Origin: Oscillatoriales cyanobacterium
GTDB taxonomy: Bacteria > Cyanobacteriota > Cyanobacteriia > CACIAM-69d
NCBI GenBank assembly: GCA_004292515.1
Contig: RDXB01000042.1
Coordinates: forward strand, 59,438 to 123,437
Length of the DNA: 64,000 bases
Direction of reading: 5' to 3'
Position numbers and translations under genes: made by a program. Under the pieces are notes generated by a model that saw nothing but the letters and a program-made list of their open reading frames with translations, did no database searches and had not been told where the DNA came from. Below are positions 52,154 through 63,969 of this stretch, piece by piece (the first letter of the stretch is position 1; every line of letters starts with the position of its first letter).

Positions 52154-53488
52154 TTACTGCTGCTGATTAGGAGGGTTCAGGATGGCATCAATAAATCGCC
52201 GCGTTGTATCAATATCGCTGGCAGGGGCGAGGAAAATTCGCAGGAAATCAGAAATGCGGGCTACGCCATTGGTGTTCACCACCACGATGTCGTTGGCTAG
52301 CAAGATCGGGTTGTTTTCCTCATTGAGACCCGCTTTGAGGTCAACGGGAATGCGGCGAGCGGTCGTGCTGCCATCGGAGTTGAGTCGAATCAAATCGACA
52401 CGACTGGAAACCGCTCGGGGTCGCAAAAAGCCACCGGCTGCGAGCAGGGCTTGATTCAGTGTGGCGTTGGGGGGTAGGCGGATCAGCCCGGGAGCCTTTA
52501 CTTCGCCCACCACATTGACCCCGATCGCGTCGGGTGCAAAGCTGGCCCGTCCCAGCCGAGCAATATCTGCCGGTATGGAGGCGGTGGCCTTTGGAATCGA
52601 GAGGGCATCGCCATCGCGCAATAGGACGTTTTGGCTCAGGTCGCCGCCATCTAGCAACTGCCATAGATCCAGCAGTCGTTCTTGGACGGTGCCCGTAGCA
52701 TCGACCCGCCGCAAGCGAATGTTGCGGATGTCGGCAAGGGGGGTGATGCCGCCGGCAACGGTGAGGGCACGGGTGACATCGGGCCACTGAACGGGGGTGG
52801 AGGTGGCGCTACCGGAATCGTTGTTGGTGCTGACTGCCAGGACGTAGGCCCCTGGTCGGTTGACTTCACCGGAAACACCAATCCGCAAGGATCGGGGCGT
52901 GAGCAGGTTGACGGTGATGACGGGGTTTTTGAGAAGGGGGCGGTAGGACTGGGTGAGGGCGGCAGCCAGTTCTTGGGGGGTCAGGCCGCGGGCGGTGACG
53001 GAGCCGAGCCAGGGAACGGATACTGAGCCATCAACCAGTACGAGATAGGTGCGATCGCGATACTCGGGTACGTCAAAAAATTCGATTTGGAGCCGATCGC
53101 CCGTGTCCAGCCTGTAACCCTCGAGGGGAGGCTGTAAGGCCCCAGGAACCGCCGCTGGTGGGTTGGGTGATGGGTTACTGAATAGGGGAGATGGGCTGTG
53201 ACCCTCTACGGGTGGGTCGGGTGATGGGTTGCTGAATAGGGGGGATGGGCTGTGGCCCTCTGCATCTGTTTGGGCGCGATCGGGGGCGCGATCGGGGGCG
53301 CGATCGGGGAGCAGGGGCTGCACCGGTTCTTGGGCGTTGGCTGCCAGCAACGGCAGACAAATCCCCAGCAAGGCTCCAACGATCAAGGCGATCGGTAGTC
53401 CGCTCAGATGGGCTTTGCGATGGGTGCGATCGGCTAGGGTCAGGGATAACGGCAACCGCACAGACGTAGGTAGGAGTGAGTCAAGCAC
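52154..53488 (-). CDS. Polysaccharide export (Wza-like, SLBB) protein
   Basis: YRLDTGDRLQIEFFDVPEYRDRTYLVLVDGSVSVPWLGSVTARGLT; SLBB RPGAYVL, VVGEVKAPGLIRLP. Confidence 0.9.
   Translation of the reverse strand: MLDSLLPTSVRLPLSLTLADRTHRKAHLSGLPIALIVGALLGICLPLLAANAQEPVQPLLPDRAPDRAPDRAQTDAEGHSPSPLFSNPSPDPPVEGHSPSPLFSNPSPNPPAAVPGALQPPLEGYRLDTGDRLQIEFFDVPEYRDRTYLVLVDGSVSVPWLGSVTARGLTPQELAAALTQSYRPLLKNPVITVNLLTPRSLRIGVSGEVNRPGAYVLAVSTNNDSGSATSTPVQWPDVTRALTVAGGITPLADIRNIRLRRVDATGTVQERLLDLWQLLDGGDLSQNVLLRDGDALSIPKATASIPADIARLGRASFAPDAIGVNVVGEVKAPGLIRLPPNATLNQALLAAGGFLRPRAVSSRVDLIRLNSDGSTTARRIPVDLKAGLNEENNPILLANDIVVVNTNGVARISDFLRIFLAPASDIDTTRRFIDAILNPPNQQQ
53155..53309. repeat. Two in-frame repeats: 54-bp direct repeat x2 and 12-bp GCGCGATCGGGG x3 (53274-53309)
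   Basis: Encode EGHSPSPLFSNPSPxPP x2 and (APDR)3 in the N-terminal linker of the Wza-like protein. Confidence 0.9.
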
Positions 53489-54035
53489 AGGTACAGAGGA
53501 GGATCGGAGCTACGGTTCAAAGAAGCTACGGTTCAAAACAGACACAATCAATCGCGCCACAGTTGCGCTTGCAGTAGAGCACCCATACAACCAAACCATC
53601 AACCCCAAGGAACACCTCTCGATCGTTTAGCCACCAATGGGCACGACCAGGTGGCATCTACGCAATTGGGTGACTAGCCGCCCGAAACGAGCAAGGCCGC
53701 ACGATACAACGGGACAAACGGGACAAATTGGGAACTGAGAACAAGGGATAGACTCAGGTGCTGATTGTCCTTGGCCGTCCCTCTTCCCCGTTGTGATCTC
53801 CCCGTTGCGATCTCCCTGGATGATCACGACAGATTAATCGCAACATCGCAACAGACGATTGCTACGGATGATCACAGATGATCACAACAGTGACTTTCCC
53901 CAATCCTGACCGCAAAAGATTGCCTCCTTAGCGATCTCATCAGTTCTGCTCCTGCGATCGTCATCACCATCCGTCACGCTAGCCATTATAGAAAGCCGCC
54001 CCCATAAACGTCCTATGGTTCGATCATTCTGTTGA

Positions 54036-55154
<1,119 letters not shown>

Positions 55155-55299
55155 GGCTCCCCGCTGATTGCACCAGTCCGTCTGATCTCGCTACCTCCAC
55201 CATCCCCGCTGCCCGATCGCGGGGGTGCTGTGGGGGCGATTGACCTTATCAGCATCATCTGAATCATCTGAATCCATCCATTCTGAGTTGTGGTTACGT

Positions 55300-58023
55300 A
55301 TGGCTCAACGATCGCGCAAGGTGGAGACGATCGCTGTCCCCCCGCTGGAGGATTCAGTGACAATGCTCGAAGAACCCGATCTGTTAGAAGCGATCGAGCA
55401 AACGGTGGCATTGGGTTGCCGATCGCCCCTGGGGGTTTATGTGGTGATTCACGGGCACTTTTACCAGCCCCCGCGCGAAAATCCCTACCTGGATGCGATC
55501 GTCCGGCAACCGAGCGCGGCCCCTTGCCACGACTGGAACGAACGGGTCTATCGCGAATGCTATCGTCCCAATGCCTTTGCCCGGATTTTTAATGATTCTG
55601 GGGCGATCGTCGGGCTGGTCAACAATTTTGAATGGATGAGCTTTAATGCGGGGCCGACCCTGCTGAGTTGGCTGGAGCGGTTTGACCCGGCTACCTACGA
55701 GCGGATTCTGGACGGCGATCGGCGCAGTTGCGATCGCCTCGAAGGCCACGGCAACGCGATCGCCCAGGTCTACAACCACATCATCATGCCCCTGGCCAAC
55801 CGGCGGGATAAGCAAACTCAAGTGCGCTGGGGGGTGGCGGACTTTCGATCGCGCTTTGGTCGATCGCCCGAGGGAATTTGGCTGGCGGAAACGGCGGTTG
55901 ATCGCGAAACCCTAGACGTATTAATTGAAGAAGGGATTCGGTTTGCGATCTTTGCGCCCTCCCAGGCCCTGCGCTGCCGACCGCTGCCTACGGACGAGCA
56001 TCCCGATCCTGATTGGCAGGACACCAGCGCTGGCCAGATTGATCCCACCCGGCCCTACCGCTGCTTTATCCCAGCGGCGGATGATCCCGAGGCGATCGCC
56101 GATCCCGATGATCCCGACTCCGATCGCCTGCTAAACCGCGATCGCTACATCGACTTGTTTTTCTATGACGGGCCGATTTCTGGGGACATGGGCTTTGGTG
56201 ATGTGCTGACCAGTGCGGCTTCCTTTGCCGATCGCCTGGGATCAGCGGTGCGGGCCGATCGCCCCGCCCAAGTGATTTCCGTAGCCACCGATGGCGAAAC
56301 CTTTGGCCACCACAAGCGCGACAAGGAAAAATGCTTGGCCTACGCCCTGACCGTGGAGTTTCCCGGGCGCGGCTGGTGTACCACCAACTTTGCCCATTAC
56401 CTCAGCTTCAATCCGCCCGAGTGGGAAGTGGAAATGAAGTCCGTGACGGCCTGGAGCTGTGCCCACGGGGTCGATCGCTGGCAAGATGATTGCGGCTGTG
56501 GGGGCGGCGGCGGCTGGCATCAGCAGTGGCGGCGACCCCTGCGCGACAGCCTCAATGATTTGCGCGATCGCCTGATTCATCTCTATGAACGCCACGCGGC
56601 CCCATTGCTGCGCGATCCCTGGCGGGCACGCGATGAATATATTGAGTTGGTCTTGGATCGATCAGCCGATCGGGTAGCCCAATTCATCGCCCGCCACCAA
56701 GCCCATCCCCTGAACGCCAACGAGCAAATCGACGCGCTGCGACTGTTGGAAATGCAGCGCTACAGCCTGTTGATGTTCACCAGTTGCGGCTGGTTCTTTG
56801 AGGAACTGTCACGGCCCGAGGGGGTGCAAATTTTGCGCTATGCCAGTCGGGCGATCGAACTGGCAGCGGAGGTGGCCGGCGCAAACTTGGAGCCAGAATT
56901 TATCAGCAATCTGGCTACTGCTCCTAGCAATGTGTCGGAGTTTGGCGATGGAGCCGTGATCTATCGGCAATTGGTGGTGGACGATCGAGTCAGCTTTGAG
57001 CAGGTGGCGGCGGCCCACGCGATCGGCTCCCTGATCCCCAACCAGCCTCGCCAGGGTCGTGCCTATTGCTACGCGATCGAGCAGCCCGATTACGAACTCC
57101 AGCGCCTCGGCTCCCTGGCCCTAGCCGTGGGTGAACTGCGGATCACCTCGGACATTACCGGCGAGTCGGCGCATCTGGTGTTTGGGGCCCTGCACTTGGG
57201 CGGCTGGGATTTCCACTGCTGTGTGCAACCCTTCCAGGGCCGACTGGCCTACAGCAAGCTGAAAGAACGGCTGTTGACCGCCTTGGATTCCGCCAGCGCC
57301 GCCCAAGTGGTGCTGGCCCTGAGCGCCAGCATGGGCGGCCAGTCCCAGGGATTCGCCCTTGGGGATCTCTGCGCGGAGGATCGCGATCGCCTGATGCGGT
57401 TGTTGGTGCAAGACACGACTGCCCGCCTCGACACCCTCTACGATCGCGCCTATCGCGACAATTGTGGCATTCTGACCCGGTTCTATCGCGATGCCCTGCC
57501 CGTGCCGCGCGAATTGCAAGTGGCCGCCGAAATTGCCCTCGGTCAGCGGATGGTGGCCCTGTTGCAGCGACTGGTGGCGGACTTGGCGGATGCATCCGAT
57601 GCATCACCGTTGCTGTTCAATAGCGGCCCCAGCACCTTGACGGAACTAGAAGCCCTGGCCGCAGAAGCCCAGCGCCTGCACTGTCAGTTGGATACGTCCA
57701 ACTTGGCTCCCTTGGTGACCACGGCGATCGCCCCTTTGCTGGAACGGGCGATCGCGGCGGTGGAGTCTGCGGATTTCGAGACCCTGCAACGGGTGATCGA
57801 AGGGCTAGATCGGCTGGTGGCCCTGGGGCGATCGCTGCGGCTGATCTTGGATTTAGATCTAGCCCAAGAGCGATTGTTCTTTTGGTGGCAAGGGATGATG
57901 GCGGATCAAGCCCCGCCCGATCGGCTGCTGAACCTGCTGGCCGATTTGGGACGTGTCCTATCCGTGCGGCTGCGACCCGGCACCTACAGCAACTTGCTGA
58001 TCGATCGCCCCCGATCGTCGTGA
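55300..58023 (+). CDS. GH57-like DUF3536 protein (ATG 55300 preferred)
   Basis: GVYVVIHGHFYQPPRENPYLDAI, GIWLAETAVDRETLDVLIEEGIRFAIFAPSQA, SVATDGETFGHHKR. Confidence 0.9.
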   Translation: MAQRSRKVETIAVPPLEDSVTMLEEPDLLEAIEQTVALGCRSPLGVYVVIHGHFYQPPRENPYLDAIVRQPSAAPCHDWNERVYRECYRPNAFARIFNDSGAIVGLVNNFEWMSFNAGPTLLSWLERFDPATYERILDGDRRSCDRLEGHGNAIAQVYNHIIMPLANRRDKQTQVRWGVADFRSRFGRSPEGIWLAETAVDRETLDVLIEEGIRFAIFAPSQALRCRPLPTDEHPDPDWQDTSAGQIDPTRPYRCFIPAADDPEAIADPDDPDSDRLLNRDRYIDLFFYDGPISGDMGFGDVLTSAASFADRLGSAVRADRPAQVISVATDGETFGHHKRDKEKCLAYALTVEFPGRGWCTTNFAHYLSFNPPEWEVEMKSVTAWSCAHGVDRWQDDCGCGGGGGWHQQWRRPLRDSLNDLRDRLIHLYERHAAPLLRDPWRARDEYIELVLDRSADRVAQFIARHQAHPLNANEQIDALRLLEMQRYSLLMFTSCGWFFEELSRPEGVQILRYASRAIELAAEVAGANLEPEFISNLATAPSNVSEFGDGAVIYRQLVVDDRVSFEQVAAAHAIGSLIPNQPRQGRAYCYAIEQPDYELQRLGSLALAVGELRITSDITGESAHLVFGALHLGGWDFHCCVQPFQGRLAYSKLKERLLTALDSASAAQVVLALSASMGGQSQGFALGDLCAEDRDRLMRLLVQDTTARLDTLYDRAYRDNCGILTRFYRDALPVPRELQVAAEIALGQRMVALLQRLVADLADASDASPLLFNSGPSTLTELEALAAEAQRLHCQLDTSNLAPLVTTAIAPLLERAIAAVESADFETLQRVIEGLDRLVALGRSLRLILDLDLAQERLFFWWQGMMADQAPPDRLLNLLADLGRVLSVRLRPGTYSNLLIDRPRSS

Positions 58024-58163
58024 TCCCGCCATCGAAATGGTCAGTGCTGACGTTACATAGCCAACCATCTTTGGGGTTGATATCAAACCGCTGATCACTG
58101 TTGGGTATTCTGAGAGGCGACCGTTGATTCACCCCATCGCGATCGCCGCTCCCGACTTCGCCC

Positions 58164-58895
58164 ATGAGCTACAGCCTGCGGATTCAAGACCTACCCGCCA
58201 CCGAACGCCCCCGTGAACGCCTGGTGGCCGTCGGGCCGCGCAGCCTGTCTAACGCGGAATTACTGGCGATTTTGCTAGGCACGGGCCAGGGGGCTGGCCA
58301 GCTCTCAGCCGTCGGACTGGGGCAATTGATCTTGCAAACCCTCGGGGGCGATCGCCAAGATCCCCTAGCCATTTTGCGAGATGTGTCCGTCACCGAGTTG
58401 ACCCAAATTCACGGCGTAGGCCCAGCCAAAGCCGCCACCATTTTGGCCGCCGTCGAACTGGGCAAACGCATCTTGCAAACCCGCCCGCTCGATCGCACCC
58501 CGATCGACAGCCCCGCCACCGCCGCCGCCGCCCTCAGCCAAGACCTGATGTGGCAGCCCCAAGAGCGGTTCGCCCTGCTATTACTCGATTCCAAAAATCG
58601 CCTGCTCGCCGCCCCCGTGATGACGATCGGCACCGAAACCCAAACCCTCGCCCACCCACGCGAAATCTTCCGGGAAGCGATCCGCCAGGGAGCCGTCAGT
58701 TGCATCGTGGCCCACAACCACCCCTCGGGCGACCTGACCCCCAGCCCCGAAGACCTCGACCTCACCCGCCAACTGCTGATGGGAGCCAACTGTCTGGAGT
58801 TGCCGCTGCTCGACCACTTAATCGTCGGCTATGGGGAATTTCGCAGCCTGCATGAAACCACCGACCTTTGGGCCGCCTACCCAGACATGGGCTAG
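58164..58895 (+). CDS. radC: RadC family JAB-domain protein
   Basis: [55 protein letters not shown]. Confidence 0.95.
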   Translation: MSYSLRIQDLPATERPRERLVAVGPRSLSNAELLAILLGTGQGAGQLSAVGLGQLILQTLGGDRQDPLAILRDVSVTELTQIHGVGPAKAATILAAVELGKRILQTRPLDRTPIDSPATAAAALSQDLMWQPQERFALLLLDSKNRLLAAPVMTIGTETQTLAHPREIFREAIRQGAVSCIVAHNHPSGDLTPSPEDLDLTRQLLMGANCLELPLLDHLIVGYGEFRSLHETTDLWAAYPDMG

Positions 58896-59003
58896 GGTGA
58901 TCACTTCATCGATCACGCGCAAAAAAATTTTGTCAAATCCCTTGAGCGATCGGAACCCTCATGCTATTGTTTAGTTCCGCAAGGGCGCAAACGCACTTGT
59001 CAC

Positions 59004-59075
<72 letters not shown>

Positions 59076-59093
59076 TTCATCCTCTCGAATCAG

Positions 59094-59133
59094 ACCACCC
59101 GTAGCAGCTCCACGGAACGCTACGGGTGGTTTG
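59094..59133 (+). terminator. Rho-independent terminator after tRNA-Val
   Basis: ACCACCCGTAGC-agctccacggaac-GCTACGGGTGGTTT. Confidence 0.75.
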
Positions 59134-59690
59134 CTATTGGGGTTGGCCGCCCCCGACCAATCCTATGGCGCAGGGTCACAGCGGCGTGACCTAGGGAAAC
59201 TCGTGACATCACGGTATAAACGCTGCCAAACTGGGAACGTTCACGGCAGGTGAAGCATTTGCCGCAAACTCAGTCGGAATTAACCGCTGTTGCAGAATTA
59301 ACTACTGTTACGGATTTCAGCGATGTTCAGCAGTAAGGACTGGCCATACTCGTCGATCGATGAAAGGTCGATCGTCGTGCTGCTCATTGCCAGCCCCTTG
59401 GGATGAGTCTTAGTTGTTGATGATGGATTGTAGCCATGACCGATCGCCCAGTGGATAGCCAATATTCCTTCGCTATTATTACCCCCAGCCATACGCCTGA
59501 CTTTGGGCGATATCGTCTGCCTCACCACAGCATTGAGCGTTTTGTCAAACTGCCAATTCGCCACTACATTGCCATCGAACAACAAGACTTTCAACTGTCA
59601 AAGCCCACATGAATATTCAGCAGTACAAAGCTCTGATTGGTAAGCTACAGCCTTGACTCGCTTAATCAGTCTCGCTTAATCAGCCCAGCA

Positions 59691-59776
59691 GCCTGTAGGG
59701 TGAGCAATGCCCACCGACTAACAGCTTCATAGCATCTGCGATCGAATGTGCCAATCGTTGGAGATAAAGGCTATAG
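59691..59776. repeat. Family C dispersed repeat, copy 3
   Basis: GCCTGTAGGGTGAGCAATGCCCACCGACTAACAGCTTCATAGCATCTGCGATCGAATG...AAAGGCTATA. Confidence 0.75.
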
Positions 59777-59871
59777 CAAAACGGTGAGTACTCTGGAAAC
59801 AACATTGGCATCCACCCAATAGAGCTGCTGGTTTATTTCAACGTCCTTTACACCAATAGGATTTTAATGGG

Positions 59872-61002
59872 ATGAATATTGCGATCATCGGTTGTGGCTT
59901 TGTCGCAGATTATTATGTGCGCACCCTGGAAAACCATCCATCACTCAAGATCATGGGCGTGATGGATCGCAATCCCGATCGCGCCCAGCGGTTTTCTGAC
60001 TATTATTCCCTGCCCAAATACGACACGCTTGATGCAGTTCTCCGAGACAATCGCGTGCAACTGGTTGTGAATTTGACCAACCCACGCAATCACTATGAAG
60101 TCTCGAAAGCAGCCCTAGAAGCGGGCAAGCATGTGTATTCGGAAAAGCCCCTAGCAACTGACTACGCAGAGGCGAAGGAGTTGGTTGAGCTAGCAGAATC
60201 TCGGGGACTGCAAATCTCCTCTGCCCCCTGTAGTTTGCTGGGCGAAACGGCCCAAACCATTTGGAAAGCATTGCGCGAGCAGGCGATCGGCCATCCCTAC
60301 TTGGTCTATGCCGAAATGGATGATGGCTTGGTACATAAGATGATGTATCAAGCCTGGAAGAGTGAATCGGGCACTCCCTGGCCCTACAAAGATGAATTTG
60401 AAGTGGGCTGCACCCTAGAACATGCAGGCTATTACTTAACCTGGTTTCCTGCCTTCTTTGGGCCAGCGGTGAATGTTTCGGCCTTTGCAGATTGCTTGGT
60501 CAAAGACAAAGTCAGTGACGGGAAACTCGACCCACCCGACACGCCAGATTTTTCAGTGGCTTGTATCAAATTTGCTTCGGGCGTGGTGGCGCGGCTGACT
60601 TGTAGCATTGTGGCAGCCCATGACCACGAGCTGAAAATCTTTGGTGAAACGGGTATTTTGTCTACTGAAGATTGCTGGTATTACCGATCGCCCGTCCACA
60701 TCAAACGGCGATTTAATATCCGGCGCAAAACGATCGTCAGCCCCATTCCCGAGACCTATCCCCTCGTCAGTAACCAAACCAAAAAACAAAAATATCGCGG
60801 CGCACAACAGATGGACTTTGCGCGCGGTATTGCTGAAATGGCTGATGCGATCAAACAGGGTCAGCAGCCCTATCTATCCGCGCGCTATTCCCTGCATGTG
60901 AATGAGATGGTGCTGGCCATTCACTATGCCTTGGATACCGGAACGTCTTATCGCATGGAAACAACTTTCGAGCCGCTAGAGCCTCTCAGTTGGGCTCGCT
61001 AG
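59872..61002 (+). CDS. Gfo/Idh/MocA family oxidoreductase
   Basis: MNIAIIGCGFVADYYVRTLENHPSLKIMGVMDRNPDRA; AGKHVYSEKPLATDYAEAKELVELAE. Confidence 0.9.
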   Translation: MNIAIIGCGFVADYYVRTLENHPSLKIMGVMDRNPDRAQRFSDYYSLPKYDTLDAVLRDNRVQLVVNLTNPRNHYEVSKAALEAGKHVYSEKPLATDYAEAKELVELAESRGLQISSAPCSLLGETAQTIWKALREQAIGHPYLVYAEMDDGLVHKMMYQAWKSESGTPWPYKDEFEVGCTLEHAGYYLTWFPAFFGPAVNVSAFADCLVKDKVSDGKLDPPDTPDFSVACIKFASGVVARLTCSIVAAHDHELKIFGETGILSTEDCWYYRSPVHIKRRFNIRRKTIVSPIPETYPLVSNQTKKQKYRGAQQMDFARGIAEMADAIKQGQQPYLSARYSLHVNEMVLAIHYALDTGTSYRMETTFEPLEPLSWAR

Positions 61003-61107
61003 TCGTCGATCGCCTCGCCCCTGAACAACCCCCATGGGCGATCGCTCGGATTTAGTGAGTTTGAGTCGATCGCCCAATGGCCTCATGCGCCTTGCCTGAT
61101 TGGTCTC

Positions 61108-61130
61108 AGAGGATGTCTGAAAAGCCAAAG
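61108..61130. repeat. Family A end fragment
   Basis: CTCAGAGGATGTCTGAAAAGCC, same as the left end of copies 1 and 2. Confidence 0.65.
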
Positions 61131-61149
61131 TTATTGTTTTCTTGAATTG

Positions 61150-61227
61150 TTTTCTGGAATTGTTCTTTGAGTTAGTTTTCTGGAATTGTTCTTTGAGTTA
61201 GTTTGCTTGAATTGTTCTTTGAGTTAG
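61150..61227. repeat. 26-bp tandem repeat x3 abutting a start codon
   Basis: TTTTCTGGAATTGTTCTTTGAGTTAG (61150-61175, 61176-61201), TTTGCTTGAATTGTTCTTTGAGTTAG (61202-61227); ATG at 61228. Confidence 0.95.
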
Positions 61228-62493
61228 ATGTCTGTTATGCAAAAGCCGCCCACCCAATCATCGCCTCTCCGAATTTCGGTGGTTGCCATGGAAATTCCCT
61301 TTCCACCTGTTCATGGGGGGCGCGTCGATATTTGGCGGCGGCTCAAGGCCCTGAAGCGAGTGGGTGTTGAGGTGCAATTGATCTGTTGGTCACCCACGGT
61401 GCCAGACGCGGCCACCATGGCCACCCTGCGCGAACAGGTTTCAGATCTGTATTTGCTCAGTTACCCACGGGGCTGGTGGGGAAATTTGCGGCGCTTAATT
61501 GACTTGTTGCACTACCCCTTAGAAATCACGTCGCGCTTGGTGCGGGGCAAAGATTTGCAGCGGTTGCAGCGGGTGGTGGAGGCTTTTCGTCCCGATGTGA
61601 TGATGGCGGATCATGTTCACTGCGGCGTGGTGGCATCCCCGATCGGGCAAGCGCTGCAAGTGCCGATGATTGTGCGATCGCACGACATCGAACATCTGCA
61701 CTACCGCGAACTGATGCGGACAGCTCCCGATCTCAAGAGCAAGGTGATGCGCTTCTTTTCGCAAAATCACCTGGAAGCCTACGAAAAAGGTATGTTTCGC
61801 CGCTGCTTGGCGTTTTATGACATTTCAACCGCTGATTTGGAATTTTGGCAACAGCAGGGCTACAAAAACGGCCATTTTTTGCCCCCGCTGATTGATTTGG
61901 CAGATTTGGAAACCACCGCGCGGCTCAAAGCCACGGCCCCACCCAAATTTGAATATGACGCGGTTTTTTTGGGGAACCTGCGCACGGACAACAATGTGGC
62001 GGGAGTGCTGTGGTTTTTGGAGCAGGTGATGCCCCTGTTGCGATCGCAGCGGCCAGACCTTCGGGTGGCGATCGCAGGTTCCAATCCTGTGGAGCGAATT
62101 GTGCAGGCCTGCGATCGCACACCCAACGTGGTGTTGCTGCCCAATCCACCAGATGCAGCTGCGGTGTATCGATCGGGTCGAGCCTGCATTGATCCGGTGG
62201 CCGTGGGGCGCGGCGTGAGTTTGAAATCGCTGGATATGTTGGCGGCGGGTCGGCCGATTGTGTCTTTTGCCAAGGGCACTTCCGGCCTGCCCGAGTCAGT
62301 CAAGGTCTATTTCCATGTGGCTGACGATGCGCCGTCCTTTGCCCAAGCGATTTTGGACTGTCTTCAGGATCAAGTGGTGGCCAGTCCCGATCCCGAACTG
62401 CTAGCAGCCGAGTTGGGTGATGTGGCGATCGAGCGTTTTGTGCACCAGCTCTCGGCATTGCTTTTTCCAGATCACCAAAAGAAAAGGGTTTGA
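61228..62493 (+). CDS. Glycosyltransferase, GT4-like
   Basis: PFPPVHGGRVDIWRRLKAL, PMIVRSHDIEHLHYREL, AVFLGNLRTDNNVAGVLWFLEQVMPLL, GRGVSLKSLDMLAAGRPIVSFAKGTSGLP. Confidence 0.88.
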   Translation: MSVMQKPPTQSSPLRISVVAMEIPFPPVHGGRVDIWRRLKALKRVGVEVQLICWSPTVPDAATMATLREQVSDLYLLSYPRGWWGNLRRLIDLLHYPLEITSRLVRGKDLQRLQRVVEAFRPDVMMADHVHCGVVASPIGQALQVPMIVRSHDIEHLHYRELMRTAPDLKSKVMRFFSQNHLEAYEKGMFRRCLAFYDISTADLEFWQQQGYKNGHFLPPLIDLADLETTARLKATAPPKFEYDAVFLGNLRTDNNVAGVLWFLEQVMPLLRSQRPDLRVAIAGSNPVERIVQACDRTPNVVLLPNPPDAAAVYRSGRACIDPVAVGRGVSLKSLDMLAAGRPIVSFAKGTSGLPESVKVYFHVADDAPSFAQAILDCLQDQVVASPDPELLAAELGDVAIERFVHQLSALLFPDHQKKRV

Positions 62494-62548
62494 AGCCCTG
62501 CCCTTTCAGAGCGGCTTTTTCGATCAACCCCATTCTATAATGTTAGCT

Positions 62549-63835
62549 ATGAAAGCACGATTCCGCCACCGAATCTATCCCAGTCGCCCGCAAAGATTGA
62601 TGCTGGAGAAAACATTCGGTTGCACTCGCGTGGTCTACAACGATGTAATTCGCTTGCGTCAAGATCTTTATCAGCAGGGAGAAAAAGTCAACGACACTGA
62701 ACTGCAAAAGCGGGTCATTACTCAAGCTAAATCAACTGTTGAACGTGGGTAGCTGTCGGAAGTGGGATGCGATCCACTGATTCAGTCTTTGCGCGATTCC
62801 TGTCAAGCGCTGAAGAATTTCTTTAAAAGCCTGAAGGGTGAGCGAAAAGGTCGTAAAGTTGGCTTCCCCAAGTTCAAAAAGAAGCATTCCACTCAGTCCA
62901 TTCGCTTCACAACTAATGGCTTTTCGGTTAAGCCCAATTCGGTTTACCTGGCCAAGATCGGTTGTGTACGGGTCAAGTGGTCTCGGGAGCTGTCATCCGA
63001 TCCATCATCGGTGACGATCGTCAAAGATGCAGCAAATCGGTATTTTGCGTCGTTTGTCTGCGATGTTGAGCCAACCACTCTGAAGGCGATTAACGATGGC
63101 GTGGGCATTGATCTAGGGCTGACCACATCTGCCACCCTGTCTACGGGTGAAAAGGTGCTGAGTCCCAAGCCTCTAGCCAAATCCCTCAAGCGGTTGCGCC
63201 GTGCCCAAAAGCGATTCAGCCGCAAGGTCAAGGGCAGTAATCGCCGTGAGTTGGCCCGTCGCAAGGTGGCTCGAATCCACGCCCGCATCAAGGATCAACG
63301 CACTGATTTCCTGCACAAGCTATCGACCCGAATTGTTCGCGAGAACCAAGCGTTGGCGCAAGCCTTGCGGAGCAATCTCGTTCTGGAAGATCTGAATGTG
63401 TCAGGAATGATCAAGAACCACAAGTTGGCAAGGGCGATCAGCGATGCGGGCTGGTATGGCTTTCGGCAGATGCTTGAAGGAAAATCGATCCGCTACGGGC
63501 GAGATTTCCAGGTGATCAGCCGATGGGAGCCGACTAGTCAGCGCTGTTCAGCTTGTGGCCAATTGGGCGGTAAGAAGCCGTTGAATGTGCGTGATTGGAC
63601 TTGTCTGCACTGCGATGCGGTTCATGACCGCGACATCAATGCCGCGATTAATATTCAAGTCGCGGGCGGGCAGTCCGAGACTCAAAACGGACGTGGAGGC
63701 CAGCGTCAATCCAGTTCGCTGGTAGCAGCCGATGAAGCGTCAACCCGTGGTCTACACGCCTTTAGGCTGGGGAGGATGTCAAAACGGGACTTCGCGATTG
63801 ATGCCATGACTAGTGGCGAATCCTTAAAGAAATAA
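62549..63835 (+). pseudogene. tnpB: TnpB (IS200/IS605-like RNA-guided nuclease family) split by one in-frame TAG at 62750-62752
   Basis: MKARFRHRIYPSRPQRLMLEKTFGCTRVVYNDVI...TVERG*LSEVGCDPLIQSLRDSCQALKNFFKSLKGE; GIDLGL, VLEDLNVSGM, CSACGQ...CLHC, HDRDINAAINI. Confidence 0.92.
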
Positions 63836-63969
63836 GGAATCACGGTTTGATCGATCCTTGATGGCTGGGTACTCAGCGCTTTGTAGCGTCCGCCGGGTCA
63901 TTAGGGGGTTAATCAACAGTGATTGATTTCCTGTCATTTCCTCACATTCTCTGAAAAACGCGAATCCAT

